DNA of 64,000 nt from Anatilimnocola aggregata (GTDB lineage Bacteria > Planctomycetota > Planctomycetia > Pirellulales > Pirellulaceae): positions 558,001-622,000 of the forward strand of contig NZ_CP036274.1 of assembly GCF_007747655.1 (NCBI RefSeq), read 5' to 3'. The position numbers were made by a program, and so were the translations under genes. This document shows, piece after piece, positions 8,533-17,106 of the stretch (its first letter is position 1; each line of letters starts with the position of its first letter). Below the pieces are notes generated by a model. The model saw nothing but the letters and a program-made list of their open reading frames with translations, did not search any database and was not told the origin of the DNA.

Positions 8533-9231
8533 ATGTTTGCCGTTCGCAAAGCAGCTGATCGAGGTCACGCAGACCACGGCTGGCTGAACACTTATCACAC
8601 CTTTTCGTTTTCCAGCTATCGCGATCCCCGGCACATGAATTTTCGTGCCCTGCGGGTGATGAACGAGGACTGGGTCGCAGCGGGTCAAGGGTTTGGCACC
8701 CATCCGCATCGCGATATGGAGATCGTTACCTACGTGCTTGAGGGAGCGCTGGAACATAAAGATTCGATGGGAAACGGCGAAGTGCTGCGGCCTGGTGAAT
8801 TCCAACGGATGACGGCTGGGACCGGCATCACGCATAGCGAATTCAATCCGTCCACCAGCGAACCCGTGCACCTATATCAGATCTGGTTGTTCCCGGAAGC
8901 CAACGGACTGACGCCCAGTTACGAGCAGAAGCGGTTCGCCGACGAAGAGCGGCACAATCGGTTGCGGCTCGTCGCTTCGCGAGATGCTGCCGAAGGCTCG
9001 CTGTTGATTCATCAAGATGCCAAGATCTACTTGGCTTCCCTTGATCAAGGGCAGAGCGTGACGCACTCGCTCGCAAGTGGCCGGCATGCCTGGCTACAGG
9101 TGCTGCGCGGCAGTGTGACGTTGAATGGTCAGGCCCTCGCCACCAGCGACGGCGCAGCCATCAGCGACGAAACCTCGCTCACGATCGAGGCCACCAACAA
9201 TGCCGAAGTGATGCTGTTCGACCTGGCCTAA
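8533..9231 (+). CDS. pirin family protein (YhhW-like cupin)
   Basis: A 232-residue two-domain cupin of the pirin family. Metal-ligand motifs are the HPHRDMEIVTYVLEG histidines near residue 57, and the GTGITHSEFNPS segment near residue 97. The first residues FAVRKAADRGHADHGWLNTY match the YhhW type, some of which oxidise quercetin while others act as redox-sensitive regulators; the role here is not known. The start is the ATG at 8533, which has GGAGG at 8521-8525. A start at 8500 would add 11 unconserved residues. REP-like inverted pairs sit on both sides of the gene. Confidence 0.93.
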   Translation: MFAVRKAADRGHADHGWLNTYHTFSFSSYRDPRHMNFRALRVMNEDWVAAGQGFGTHPHRDMEIVTYVLEGALEHKDSMGNGEVLRPGEFQRMTAGTGITHSEFNPSTSEPVHLYQIWLFPEANGLTPSYEQKRFADEERHNRLRLVASRDAAEGSLLIHQDAKIYLASLDQGQSVTHSLASGRHAWLQVLRGSVTLNGQALATSDGAAISDETSLTIEATNNAEVMLFDLA

Positions 9232-9249
9232 TAGTTTTCCGGTCTTTGG

Positions 9250-9325
9250 TAGCCCGACGCATCAGCGAGGGTGGTGCTGCAAACGACGCAAATTGGCGGT
9301 TCACGCTCGCTGACGCGTCGGGCTA
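9250..9325. repeat. second inverted pair of REP-like elements
   Basis: 9250-9271 (TAGCCCGACGCATCAGCGAG and GG) and its near-perfect reverse complement 9306-9325 are separated by about 34 bases. It is the same family as 8273-8411. It lies 19 bases after the pirin stop codon and could also act as a transcript-end hairpin. Confidence 0.85.
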
Positions 9326-9383
9326 CTTTCTTTTTGAGTCTTACTCCTCCGTTCCCAACCCTAGCTTTTAAGGAGACTTCCTC

Positions 9384-10055
9384 ATGGCCAACATTCTTCC
9401 GCACACCGATGGTGGCTTAATCACTGCCGACAACAGCGTGCTTGTTTTTATCGATCATCAACCACAGATGTCGTTCGGCGTCGGCAGCGGCATTGATCGT
9501 CAGTTGCTCATGAACAACGTGCTGATGCTGGCCCGCGGCGCGAAGGAATTCAAAGTTCCCACCATTCTTACCACGGTCGAAACCGAATCATTCAGCGGCC
9601 AGATGTGGCCGCAACTGCTTGATATTTTTCCAGATCAACAGCCCATCGAACGCACAGGCATGAATTCTTGGGATACCCCGGCGTTTCGCGAAGCGATCAA
9701 GCAAACCGGGCGGAAGAATATCCTGCTCTCCGGGCTGTGGACCGAAGTCTGTATCACTTGGCCCGCGTTAAACATGCTCGCGGAAGGCTATAACGTGTAT
9801 GTCGTCGAAGATGCCTCCGCAGGCACCTCGCCGGCGGCTCACGAAGCGGCTCTCTCCCGCATGGTGCAGGCCGGCGCGGTTCGTATGACCAGCGTCGCCA
9901 CCGTCCTCGAATTTCAGCGAGACTGGGCTCATCGCGATCATTACGACGCGTTGATGAATATCTTTCGCGAGCATGGTGGCGCGTACGGCGTGGGCATTGA
10001 ATACGCCTACACGATGGTTCACAAAGCACCTGCCGCGCGGAAGGTGCTCCAGTAA
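9384..10055 (+). CDS. isochorismatase-like cysteine hydrolase (YcaC type)
   Basis: A 223-residue member of the isochorismatase-like hydrolase family. The aspartate of the triad is in VFIDHQPQMSFG near residue 26, and the catalytic cysteine is in LWTEVCITWPAL near residue 123. The stretch VYVVEDASAGTSPAAHEAAL is typical of YcaC-type proteins, which are often annotated as hydrolases of unknown substrate. TAAGGAGA at 9369-9376 provides a good ribosome binding site for the ATG at 9384. A perfect palindrome and the next gene follow within 62 bases. Confidence 0.93.
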   Translation: MANILPHTDGGLITADNSVLVFIDHQPQMSFGVGSGIDRQLLMNNVLMLARGAKEFKVPTILTTVETESFSGQMWPQLLDIFPDQQPIERTGMNSWDTPAFREAIKQTGRKNILLSGLWTEVCITWPALNMLAEGYNVYVVEDASAGTSPAAHEAALSRMVQAGAVRMTSVATVLEFQRDWAHRDHYDALMNIFREHGGAYGVGIEYAYTMVHKAPAARKVLQ

Positions 10056-10078
10056 AATCGAATCTCGTCAATGCTCCA

Positions 10079-10100
10079 CTCCCGGCGCTAGCGCCGGGAG
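10079..10100. repeat. perfect 22-bp palindrome upstream of amidohydrolase start
   Basis: The sequence is fully self-complementary, with the centre GGCGCTAGCGCC, and lies 16 bases before the ATG at 10117. It could be another short palindromic repeat family or an mRNA hairpin near the ribosome binding site AAGGA at 10103-10107. It lacks a T-tract, so it is not a classical terminator. Confidence 0.75.
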
Positions 10101-10116
10101 ACAAGGAACGGAAACC

Positions 10117-11898
10117 ATGAATCCTGACATCATTCTCTATCATGGCAAAATCACGACACTCAATCCGGCGCAGCCTGAAGTCACGGCGATCGCGATCTCC
10201 GGAGGAGTAATCACAGCGCTCGGATCCGATGACGAGATCCTGAAACTGGCAGCAACGCAAACGAAGACCATCGACTTGCACAAGCGGCGCGTGATACCCG
10301 GCCTGAATGACTCTCACCTGCACGTGATTCGCGCGGGGCTTTTTTATAACCTGGAGCTGCGCTGGGATGGCGTACCCACACTGGGACTCGCGCTCGAACA
10401 ACTCAAGCAGCAGGCCGAACGGACCCCGCCGCCGCAATGGGTTCGCGTCATCGGCGGTTGGAACGAATTTCAATTCGCCGAAGGGCGCATGCCGACGCTC
10501 GCCGAGCTTAACGAAGCAGCACCGCACACGCCCGTGTTCCTGCTGCACTTGTACGACTCGGCACTGCTCAATCGTGCGGCCCTGGCAGCACTTGGTTTTG
10601 ACAAGAGTACGCCAAATCCGCCCGGCGGTCTCATCGCCCGCGATACCAAAGGGAATCCCACCGGTCTGCTGACCGCCGAGCCCAGCGCACTCATTCTCTA
10701 CTCCACGATTGCCAATGCTCCCAAGCTGTCGTTCGACGATCAACTGAACAGCACGCGACACTATCTGCGCGAGCTGAACCGCTTTGGGGTCACCAGCGTG
10801 GCTGATGCTGGCGGTGGCGGGCAGAACTATCCCGACGACTACGCCGTGGCGAAGAAGCTCGACCAGGATGGTCACCTGACGGTGCGCGTCGCTTACAGCC
10901 TGTTCGCGCAAAAGAGTGGCGAAGAGCAGGCCGACTACGCTCGCTGGCTGAAGATGACGCGCCCTGGCGAAGGGAGCGATCTGCTGCGCGTGAATGGTGC
11001 CGGTGAGAATCTTGTTTGGAGTGCTGCCGACTTCGAGAATTTTTTGCAGCCGCGACCGGATCTGAAGCCGACGATGGAGAGCGAACTCGAGCCAATTGTG
11101 CGGATGCTGGCCGAAGCGAAGTGGCCCTGGCGAATTCACGCGACTTATGACGAATCGATCGGTCGTTTTCTGGACATTTTCGAGCGGGTGCATCGCGATG
11201 TTCCCATCGATAAGCTGCGTTGGTTCATCGATCATGCCGAGACGATTTCCGATAAGAATCTCGAGCGGATTCAAAAGCTCGGCGGCGGCATCGCCATTCA
11301 ACATCGGATGGCCTATCAGGGCGAATACTACATTCGCCGCTTCGGGCTCGAATCGGCCAAGCGCAAACCGCCGCTGAAGAAGATGCTCGCCATGGGCTTG
11401 CCGATTGGCGCCGGCAGCGACGGCACGCGCGTGGCCAGTTATCATCCGTGGACCTGCCTCTGGTGGATGGTCACTTCGAAGACTGTCGGCGGCACCGTCC
11501 TCCACGAAGAGTCCGAGCGGCTCTCGCGCGAGCAAGCACTCCGGCTCTATACTCACGGCAGCGCCTGGTTCAGCAGCGAAGATGATTGGAAGGGAACACT
11601 GGCCGTCGGTCGGTTCGCCGATCTCGCGGTGCTAAGTGACGATTACTTTGCCATCGAAGACGATGCCATTCGCGGGCTCGAAAGTGTGCTCACGCTCGTG
11701 GGCGGCCGCATCGTGCACGGGGCCAGCGAGTTCGCCTCACATGCGCCGCCCCTGCCGCCAGTCAGTCCCGATTGGTCGCCGGTGAAGCATGTGGGTGGCT
11801 ACAACAATTCACTGCCTAGCCCGCCGATTCACCAGCACACACCCATCATGGCCGCTGATGGTCGCGTCTGGACTGCGGGCTGTGGTTGCAATCTGTAG
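10117..11898 (+). CDS. amidohydrolase family protein (YtcJ-like, amidohydrolase 3)
   Basis: A 593-residue metal-dependent hydrolase of the YtcJ/NfdA group, which cleave N-substituted formamides or similar amides. The barrel metal motif is IPGLNDSHLHVIRAG near residue 65; later motifs are WFIDHAETIS and GAGSDGTRVASYHPW, with the C-terminal composite-sandwich strand FADLAVLSDD. The frame is open from 9973, but the ATG at 10117 begins right at the domain (MNPDIILYHGKITTLNP) and has a ribosome binding site, so it is chosen. The end is convergent with dus, 17 bases away. The substrate is unknown. Confidence 0.9.
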   Translation: MNPDIILYHGKITTLNPAQPEVTAIAISGGVITALGSDDEILKLAATQTKTIDLHKRRVIPGLNDSHLHVIRAGLFYNLELRWDGVPTLGLALEQLKQQAERTPPPQWVRVIGGWNEFQFAEGRMPTLAELNEAAPHTPVFLLHLYDSALLNRAALAALGFDKSTPNPPGGLIARDTKGNPTGLLTAEPSALILYSTIANAPKLSFDDQLNSTRHYLRELNRFGVTSVADAGGGGQNYPDDYAVAKKLDQDGHLTVRVAYSLFAQKSGEEQADYARWLKMTRPGEGSDLLRVNGAGENLVWSAADFENFLQPRPDLKPTMESELEPIVRMLAEAKWPWRIHATYDESIGRFLDIFERVHRDVPIDKLRWFIDHAETISDKNLERIQKLGGGIAIQHRMAYQGEYYIRRFGLESAKRKPPLKKMLAMGLPIGAGSDGTRVASYHPWTCLWWMVTSKTVGGTVLHEESERLSREQALRLYTHGSAWFSSEDDWKGTLAVGRFADLAVLSDDYFAIEDDAIRGLESVLTLVGGRIVHGASEFASHAPPLPPVSPDWSPVKHVGGYNNSLPSPPIHQHTPIMAADGRVWTAGCGCNL

Positions 11899-11915
11899 CT
11901 GGACTGCCGTGAGTT

Positions 11916-13055
11916 TTAGCCGCACGTTTCTTCGCACGGCTCGGCGGCATCGTGCGGCTGAAAGAGTTGCGGGTTGTCTTGCTTAGGAAAATGATTAGCG
12001 ACGACGGCGAGAAATTCAAAGCGCGTGTTCACGTTCCCCACTGCGCCGCGAAAGTGCCTGGCCCCCGCTTTGCCCTGGGCATAGTTGCAGGCGAACTTCC
12101 GCATGAGCAGCGTGCCGCGCTCTTCGCCAAACCGTTCGCAGACGAGTTCGTAGTGCCGCAGCATCCAGTCGCGTTGTTCGTCGAGCGTCGGTTCGGGGGG
12201 AATCGGGTCGCCGCGCAGCGCTGCCGCACATTGAGCAAACAGCCAAGGGCGACCAAGCGACGCCCGGGCAATCATCACGCCGTCAACGTGATAACGTCGA
12301 AACGCTTCGACGACTTTCGCAGCTGAATCGAGATCGCCGTTGCCAATCAGCGGGATGTGCTTCAAGTGCTGTTTGATTTCGGAGATTTTCTCCCAATCGG
12401 CACTGCCGCGGAAAAAGTCCGAAGCGACGCGGCCATGTACGGTCAGGGCAGCCGCACCCGCGGCTTCGACAACGCGGGCAATCTCGCAGGCATTGATTGA
12501 CGCGTGCGAACATCCGAGGCGAATCTTGGCAGTCACCGGCGTCGGCGCGCAGGCTTTGACCACCCGCTCGATGATCGCGCCGACCCGATCGGGAAACTTT
12601 AGGAGGTACGAGCCGCTGTGCGCCTTTTCGGTGAGGTCTTTCACCGGGCAGCCGAAATTGAGATCGACGACGCTTACCTGATATTCATTGGCCAGTCGTT
12701 CGCCAACGCGGGCGAGCGTATCGGGATCGTTGTCCCACATTTGCACGGCCAGCGGGCGGGCTTCTTCTTTCACGCCCCACAGTCGTTCGGGGGATTCCGC
12801 TTCGTGCTCTGCGAGCCAGACAAAACTCCGCGCGCTGACCATTTCGGTGGCAAGCAAACCGGAGCCGCCAAACTGGCGCACGATCTGGCGATAAGCAAAG
12901 TTAGTGAAGCCCGCCATTGGCGCTTGGAGAATCGGGGGATCGACCTTCACGTTGCCGATGTAGAGCGGCTTCACCTGAGGCAGCGCCTGATCGGCGGCGG
13001 GTGGCAGCGAGCCAGTTTGCGGAGCGGTATTTGGTAAAGTATCGAGCGTGGTCAT
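11916..13055 (-). CDS. dus: tRNA-dihydrouridine synthase
   Basis: Flavin enzyme that reduces uridines in tRNA D-loops. The 379-residue protein has the barrel start APMAGFTNFAYRQIVRQFGG, the catalytic cysteine in DLNFGCPVKDL, IGNGDLDSA and MIARASLGRPWLF, followed by the small helical domain. The start chosen is the ATG at 13055 (MTTLDTLPN). The frame is open up to 13241, but that longer version would overlap the divergent cyclo-ligase gene and adds unconserved residues. A tail of about 35 residues ends HDAAEPCEETCG. The DusB subtype is likely but not provable here. Confidence 0.93.
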   Translation of the reverse strand: MTTLDTLPNTAPQTGSLPPAADQALPQVKPLYIGNVKVDPPILQAPMAGFTNFAYRQIVRQFGGSGLLATEMVSARSFVWLAEHEAESPERLWGVKEEARPLAVQMWDNDPDTLARVGERLANEYQVSVVDLNFGCPVKDLTEKAHSGSYLLKFPDRVGAIIERVVKACAPTPVTAKIRLGCSHASINACEIARVVEAAGAAALTVHGRVASDFFRGSADWEKISEIKQHLKHIPLIGNGDLDSAAKVVEAFRRYHVDGVMIARASLGRPWLFAQCAAALRGDPIPPEPTLDEQRDWMLRHYELVCERFGEERGTLLMRKFACNYAQGKAGARHFRGAVGNVNTRFEFLAVVANHFPKQDNPQLFQPHDAAEPCEETCG

Positions 13056-13123
13056 CTCTGCAGTTTGCCTTCTGCAGGCGTTTCGCGCCAAGGGCAAGCA
13101 GTCAGAAAGATAGAAAGGGTCGA

Positions 13124-13759
13124 ATGCCCCCCAGCGAGATTTCACCCAAGCAGCGATTTCGCCAGCAGGCCCGCGCGAGGCGCGCCGCCATCGATCGGCG
13201 CGCCGAAAGAAGCGCCGCGATCGCTGCACGATTGATGGCAATTCCGTTATGGGCTGCGGCTCAAGTGGTCTCGATCTACGTCAGTTTTCGGGATGAAGTC
13301 GAAACGCAGCTGCTCATCGAAGCAGCCCGCGCGAGCGGCAAACAAGTAGCAATTCCGCTCTGTTTGCCCGATAAGACGCTGGCGATGATCTCGCTGCTTC
13401 CTGGCGACGAATTAGTCCCCGGCAGCTTTGGGATTCTCGAACCGGCGCGCGCTGCTGGCACGAACGAGCGGCGGGTGACGGCGAGCCAGGCGCTCGATAT
13501 CATCGTCATTCCCGGGCTGGCCTTCGATCGATCTTGCCAGCGAATGGGCTACGGCATGGGGCACTACGACCGCTACCTGCCGCTGCTACGAGGGGACTGT
13601 GTGAAGGTTGGGCTGGCCTACGACGCCCAGATGGTCGACCAACTGCCGACCGAACCGCACGACTCCCCCATGGATGTGGTGGTAACGGAAAGTGAGCTCA
13701 TTCGTTCGTCCCTTTTCGACGGTTTGGCTGGTGATTCGCCGGGGAATGCGATAGGATGA
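13124..13759 (+). CDS. 5-formyltetrahydrofolate cyclo-ligase
   Basis: Converts 5-formyl-THF to 5,10-methenyl-THF with ATP in one-carbon metabolism. The 211-residue protein has the basic N-terminus KQRFRQQARARRAA for nucleotide binding, the FRDEVET strand, and the family signature GYGMGHYDRYLPLL near residue 144, preceded by VIPGLAFD. The ATG at 13124 (MPPSEIS) is used; the frame is open from 12917, inside dus, and that would be an antisense extension. It starts 69 bases from dus in divergent orientation, so the two probably share a promoter region. Confidence 0.94.
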   Translation: MPPSEISPKQRFRQQARARRAAIDRRAERSAAIAARLMAIPLWAAAQVVSIYVSFRDEVETQLLIEAARASGKQVAIPLCLPDKTLAMISLLPGDELVPGSFGILEPARAAGTNERRVTASQALDIIVIPGLAFDRSCQRMGYGMGHYDRYLPLLRGDCVKVGLAYDAQMVDQLPTEPHDSPMDVVVTESELIRSSLFDGLAGDSPGNAIG

Positions 13760-13861
13760 ACGAGGTCTGACGGGCTAAGCCGTGAGGCACTTGTCATTCC
13801 GTTCAGGGGCGATTCTTAGGCGATTTCTCAGGCAGGCCTTCACAGGCAAAGGGACAGTACG

Positions 13862-14461
13862 ATGGCGATGAAACGATTTCGTGGCCGAGCGACTTGGTTG
13901 CTGGCCGGTTTAGCGATGGGGTTGCTGTTCGGCCTGGGGACCACTGCCGGTCTGCTCTGGTCTACGCAGACAACCGCGAATCAAGCTTCGGCAAATGCGA
14001 TTCCCAGCCATCCCGCCTGGCCCAAGGGGTTGCCGCTGAATGCTTCGACCGCTTCAACGAGCGAGACGTTGGCGTTGTGTACCGGCCGCGTCGACGATCA
14101 AGTGGAAGGAATTTTCACGCTCGACTTCATTACAGGCGATTTGCAATGCTTTGTGATGAATCCCCGCGTGGGAAAGTTCGTGGGCTGGTTCAAGACTAAC
14201 GTCACCACTCAGTTGCCCGTCGAAAAAGGGAAGAAGCCTTCGTACGTAATGACGACCGGCGCTTGGGAGCCAGTTGGCGCTTCGACGAATGCCCGCCCTG
14301 CTGGTTGCGTGGTGTATGTGGCCGACGCCAACACGGGCATGTTCGCCGCCTATACTTTCCCCTGGGTGCGCGGTGCTGCTTCGTCGGGCGTGCTGCAATC
14401 GACGCCGATGACTCCGCTCGATGGGAACAAAGCCCGCAATATTGTGCTCCGTTCCGAGTAA
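13862..14461 (+). CDS. membrane-anchored hypothetical protein
   Basis: A 199-residue protein with a basic N-terminus (MAMKRFRGRATW), one membrane segment (LLAGLAMGLLFGLGTTAGLL) and a soluble domain outside. The domain contains LALCTGRVDDQVEGIFTLD and YVMTTGAWEPVGAS. I do not recognise the family; it looks like a single-domain beta-rich protein of planctomycetes. No cysteine box follows the hydrophobic segment, so it is anchored rather than lipidated. It precedes thiS by 36 bases on the same strand, which could place it in one transcript with the thiazole genes, but no functional link is visible. Confidence 0.75.
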   Translation: MAMKRFRGRATWLLAGLAMGLLFGLGTTAGLLWSTQTTANQASANAIPSHPAWPKGLPLNASTASTSETLALCTGRVDDQVEGIFTLDFITGDLQCFVMNPRVGKFVGWFKTNVTTQLPVEKGKKPSYVMTTGAWEPVGASTNARPAGCVVYVADANTGMFAAYTFPWVRGAASSGVLQSTPMTPLDGNKARNIVLRSE

Positions 14462-14497
14462 ATCCATTTCAAGACGCTTCTTTCGCCGATTGCTGCT

Positions 14498-14698
14498 GTG
14501 AATATTGTGCTTAATGGAAAGGTGGAGCAACTGCCCGGCCCGTTGACGGTCGCGCAGTTGCTGGCCAGCCTGAAGATGCCGCAGCGTGGTGTGGCGGTCG
14601 AAGTGAATCACGAGATTGTCCCTCGCTCGCTGCACGAAAAACACGAGTTGCAGGAAGGCGATCGGCTAGAAGTCGTGTCGCTAGTTGGGGGCGGGTAA
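14498..14698 (+). CDS. thiS: sulfur carrier protein ThiS
   Basis: A 66-residue ubiquitin-like sulfur carrier for thiazole synthesis. It has the strand MNIVLNGK, the helix TVAQLLASL and the C-terminal Gly-Gly tail (VSLVGGG), where ThiF adenylates and thiocarboxylates the protein. The start is a GTG at 14498. The stop is 4 bases before thiG, which confirms the pair. thiF, thiO/thiH and thiE are not nearby, so the remaining thiazole genes must lie elsewhere. Confidence 0.93.
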   Translation: MNIVLNGKVEQLPGPLTVAQLLASLKMPQRGVAVEVNHEIVPRSLHEKHELQEGDRLEVVSLVGGG

Positions 14699-14702
14699 GC
14701 TG

Positions 14703-15569
14703 ATGAGCCTCGCTCCTCCCGTCTCGTTGCCCGCCGAACAGACCGGCGATGAATCGCTGGTCATCGGCACGCACACGCTGCGCAGCCGCCTGATTGTTGG
14801 CACGGGCAAATACGAAACGTTTCCGCAGATGCAGCAGGCCCTCGATCTGTCGGGTGCCGACTGCCTGACGGTTGCCGTCCGCCGCGAACGCTTGTACGAC
14901 GGCCAAGGGCAGAACATTCTCGACTTCATCGATCTTGCGCGCTACACGCTGCTGCCTAATACGGCCGGCTGTTACAACGCCGACGATGCCGTGCGCGTGG
15001 CGCGGATGGGGCGCGAGATTCTCCGCTCGCTCGAAAATGCCGGTGCCGATTGGGTGAAGCTCGAATGCCTGGGGGATCCCAAAACGCTCCTCCCCGATCC
15101 AATTGAAACGCTCCAGGCGACCGAGCGCCTGGTTGCCGACGGCTTTCAAGTTCTCGTGTACACCAGCGACGATCCAGTTCTCGCGCGTAAGCTCAAAGCT
15201 GCCGGCGCGACCGCGGTGATGCCCGCCGGCAGTCCCATCGGTTCGGGGCAAGGAGTGCTGAATGCCAATAACATTCGCATCATTCTTGAATATCTCAAAG
15301 CGGACGACCCGACCTACCCGGTAATCATCGACGCTGGTGTGGGTACCGCCAGCGACGTCGCGTTTGCCATGGAACTTGGTGTCGATGGGGTGCTACTCAA
15401 TACGGCCATCGCGCACGCCCGCGATCCGCTAGGGATGGCCCGCGCCATGCGAGCAGCCTGTGATGCCGGCCGCTGGGCCTTTCAAGCGGGGCGGATTCCC
15501 CGCCGGCTCTATGCTCAGGCCAGCAGCCCCGAAGAAGGGGTCATCAGCTTACGGCCGTACTCGTCGTAA
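14703..15569 (+). CDS. thiG: thiazole synthase
   Basis: Forms the thiazole phosphate of thiamine from deoxyxylulose phosphate, dehydroglycine and ThiS thiocarboxylate. The 288-residue barrel contains [11 protein letters not shown], the probable Schiff-base lysine in [24 protein letters not shown], and [19 protein letters not shown] followed by GVLLNTAIA. The N-terminal 25 residues before the domain are a short extension. The ATG at 14703 lies four bases after the thiS stop; the alternative TTG at 14685 would overlap thiS. It is co-transcribed with thiS. Confidence 0.96.
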   Translation: MSLAPPVSLPAEQTGDESLVIGTHTLRSRLIVGTGKYETFPQMQQALDLSGADCLTVAVRRERLYDGQGQNILDFIDLARYTLLPNTAGCYNADDAVRVARMGREILRSLENAGADWVKLECLGDPKTLLPDPIETLQATERLVADGFQVLVYTSDDPVLARKLKAAGATAVMPAGSPIGSGQGVLNANNIRIILEYLKADDPTYPVIIDAGVGTASDVAFAMELGVDGVLLNTAIAHARDPLGMARAMRAACDAGRWAFQAGRIPRRLYAQASSPEEGVISLRPYSS

Positions 15570-15760
15570 CGATTATTCCTGCCCGGCACGCAACTGGACC
15601 GCGAGTTGACCATTCGCAGCCTGAGGTAAGCTCACATTCCACTCCATTTTGCCCGCTAAGGCTGGAAAACAACGCCGCCGCTGCGCACGATAGTGATTCT
15701 GCGCAACTGGTTCATTCGCAATCGAAGTAATCCTCTCGTTGTCACGCGCCTGATTCACTC

Positions 15761-17065
15761 ATGCCTGTCGAAGCCGCTTGCCCTAGTTGCGACGGAAAAT
15801 TTCGCCTGCCCGATACCGCGGCCGGGAAGAAAATCCGTTGCCCCAAGTGCAAAGGTCCGCTCGAAGTGCCACCGCTTTCCGCAGCTGAAGATGCTGCTGC
15901 GCCCACCTCGATCGAAACCAAGCCCGAGCCAGCCGCCCCTCAGCCCGCCGCGCTGGAACCAACGCCACCCGCAGCCTCCACCCCCGCGGGCAAGACCGTC
16001 GAAGCGAACTGCCCCAGTTGCTCCGGAAAGTTTCGCTTGCCCGAAGCTGCTGCGGGCAAGAAGATTCGCTGCCCCAAGTGCAAAGGTCCGCTCGAAGTTC
16101 CCCCGCTCGGCGCAACGTCATCCCCAACCGCGCCGGCCAGCACCGAAGGGCTGAAGTCTGCGTGGCGCGCCGCTTCGCAAGAACCGGCACCGACCGAGAT
16201 GCTCAAGGCGGCATCAACCAAGCCAGCGGCAGAACTTCCGGCGATTGAGAAACCACTCCCCGAAAAACCACCGGCGGAAAAAGTTCCGGCGGAAAAAACA
16301 CAACCCACCAAAGTGCCAGTTGTCGAAAAGCCCGTTGCCGAGAAAGAGAAAGTCGTCAGCAAGAAGCCCGTGGCGGAAAAGCCGCGAGCTGAAAAGCCTC
16401 AGCCGGAGAAAGCTCCACCGGCGAAGAAGCCCGCGCAGCCAACTGCCGAAGTGGTGACTACTGCTCCCGCCTCGAACAAACTCAAATTCATCGCCCCCGA
16501 GCCCACCGTACCGCAGTGGTTCTTTCGCGGCGAAGATGGCGAGGCCTTCGGCCCCGTCGATCGCCCGACGCTCGATGCCTGGAAAGAAGAAGGGCGAATC
16601 TCTGTCGATTGCCAGGTGCTGCAACAAGGGAGCGAGCAGTGGCAGTGGGCCAGCGATCTCTATCCCGAACTGGAAGAGGCCGAAGAGGAACCTGCGCCCA
16701 GCAGTCCAGCTGACAATTCCGAGGCTGACGAATCAGCTGACCTCGACGAAGAAGCGGCTTCGGCCGACACCAGTTTCGTCAGCAAGTCGAAGTCGCGCAG
16801 CGAAGTTGCGACCACTCGCCGCGCTGTTGACGAAGAGAGCGAACCCAACGAAGAGCGTCTCAGTCCGCACAGCAAACCGGTTGCCTTCCTGCTGGCGCTC
16901 ACGCTCGGCTGGCTCGGCATTCACCGCTTTTACTTGGGGCACGTCAGCATCGGCCTGGCGATGCTCTTCACCTGCGGCGGCCTCTTCATTTGGAGCATCA
17001 CTGATGCCCTCCGCATCCTCTTCGGCCATGTGACCGACTCCGAGGGGCTCAAGCTCCGCGATTGA
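15761..17065 (+). CDS. zinc-ribbon, GYF and TM2 domain membrane protein
   Basis: A 434-residue protein with three parts. Two zinc ribbons start near residues 7 and 86 (CPSCDGKFRLP...CPKCKGPLEV and CPSCSGKFRLP...CPKCKGPLEV), the second an obvious duplicate of the first. A linker rich in lysine, proline and glutamate (about residues 155-235) follows. A GYF_2-type domain lies near residues 250-305 (QWFFRGEDGEAFGPVDRPTL). After an acidic linker, the C-terminus is a TM2 domain (GWLGIHRFYLGHVSIGLAML). The head is probably cytoplasmic. The function is unknown; GYF domains bind proline-rich peptides. The upstream 190 bases show nothing but the start region. Confidence 0.88.
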   Translation: MPVEAACPSCDGKFRLPDTAAGKKIRCPKCKGPLEVPPLSAAEDAAAPTSIETKPEPAAPQPAALEPTPPAASTPAGKTVEANCPSCSGKFRLPEAAAGKKIRCPKCKGPLEVPPLGATSSPTAPASTEGLKSAWRAASQEPAPTEMLKAASTKPAAELPAIEKPLPEKPPAEKVPAEKTQPTKVPVVEKPVAEKEKVVSKKPVAEKPRAEKPQPEKAPPAKKPAQPTAEVVTTAPASNKLKFIAPEPTVPQWFFRGEDGEAFGPVDRPTLDAWKEEGRISVDCQVLQQGSEQWQWASDLYPELEEAEEEPAPSSPADNSEADESADLDEEAASADTSFVSKSKSRSEVATTRRAVDEESEPNEERLSPHSKPVAFLLALTLGWLGIHRFYLGHVSIGLAMLFTCGGLFIWSITDALRILFGHVTDSEGLKLRD

Positions 17066-17106
17066 GGTTTTTCACGTTAAGTGGAGCTAAACTGCCGTTA
17101 TACCTG

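Noticed and set aside
9754-11556. A 600-codon minus-strand open frame over the isochorismatase and amidohydrolase genes
   Set aside because: It is the antisense shadow of two supported genes; the sequence has no domain and is rich in Arg and His from reverse-read codons.
14462-14497. A TPP riboswitch in front of thiS
   Set aside because: The gap is only 36 bases and lacks the conserved CTGAGA and ACCTGATCTGG-type elements; nothing fitting is found in 13760-13861 either.
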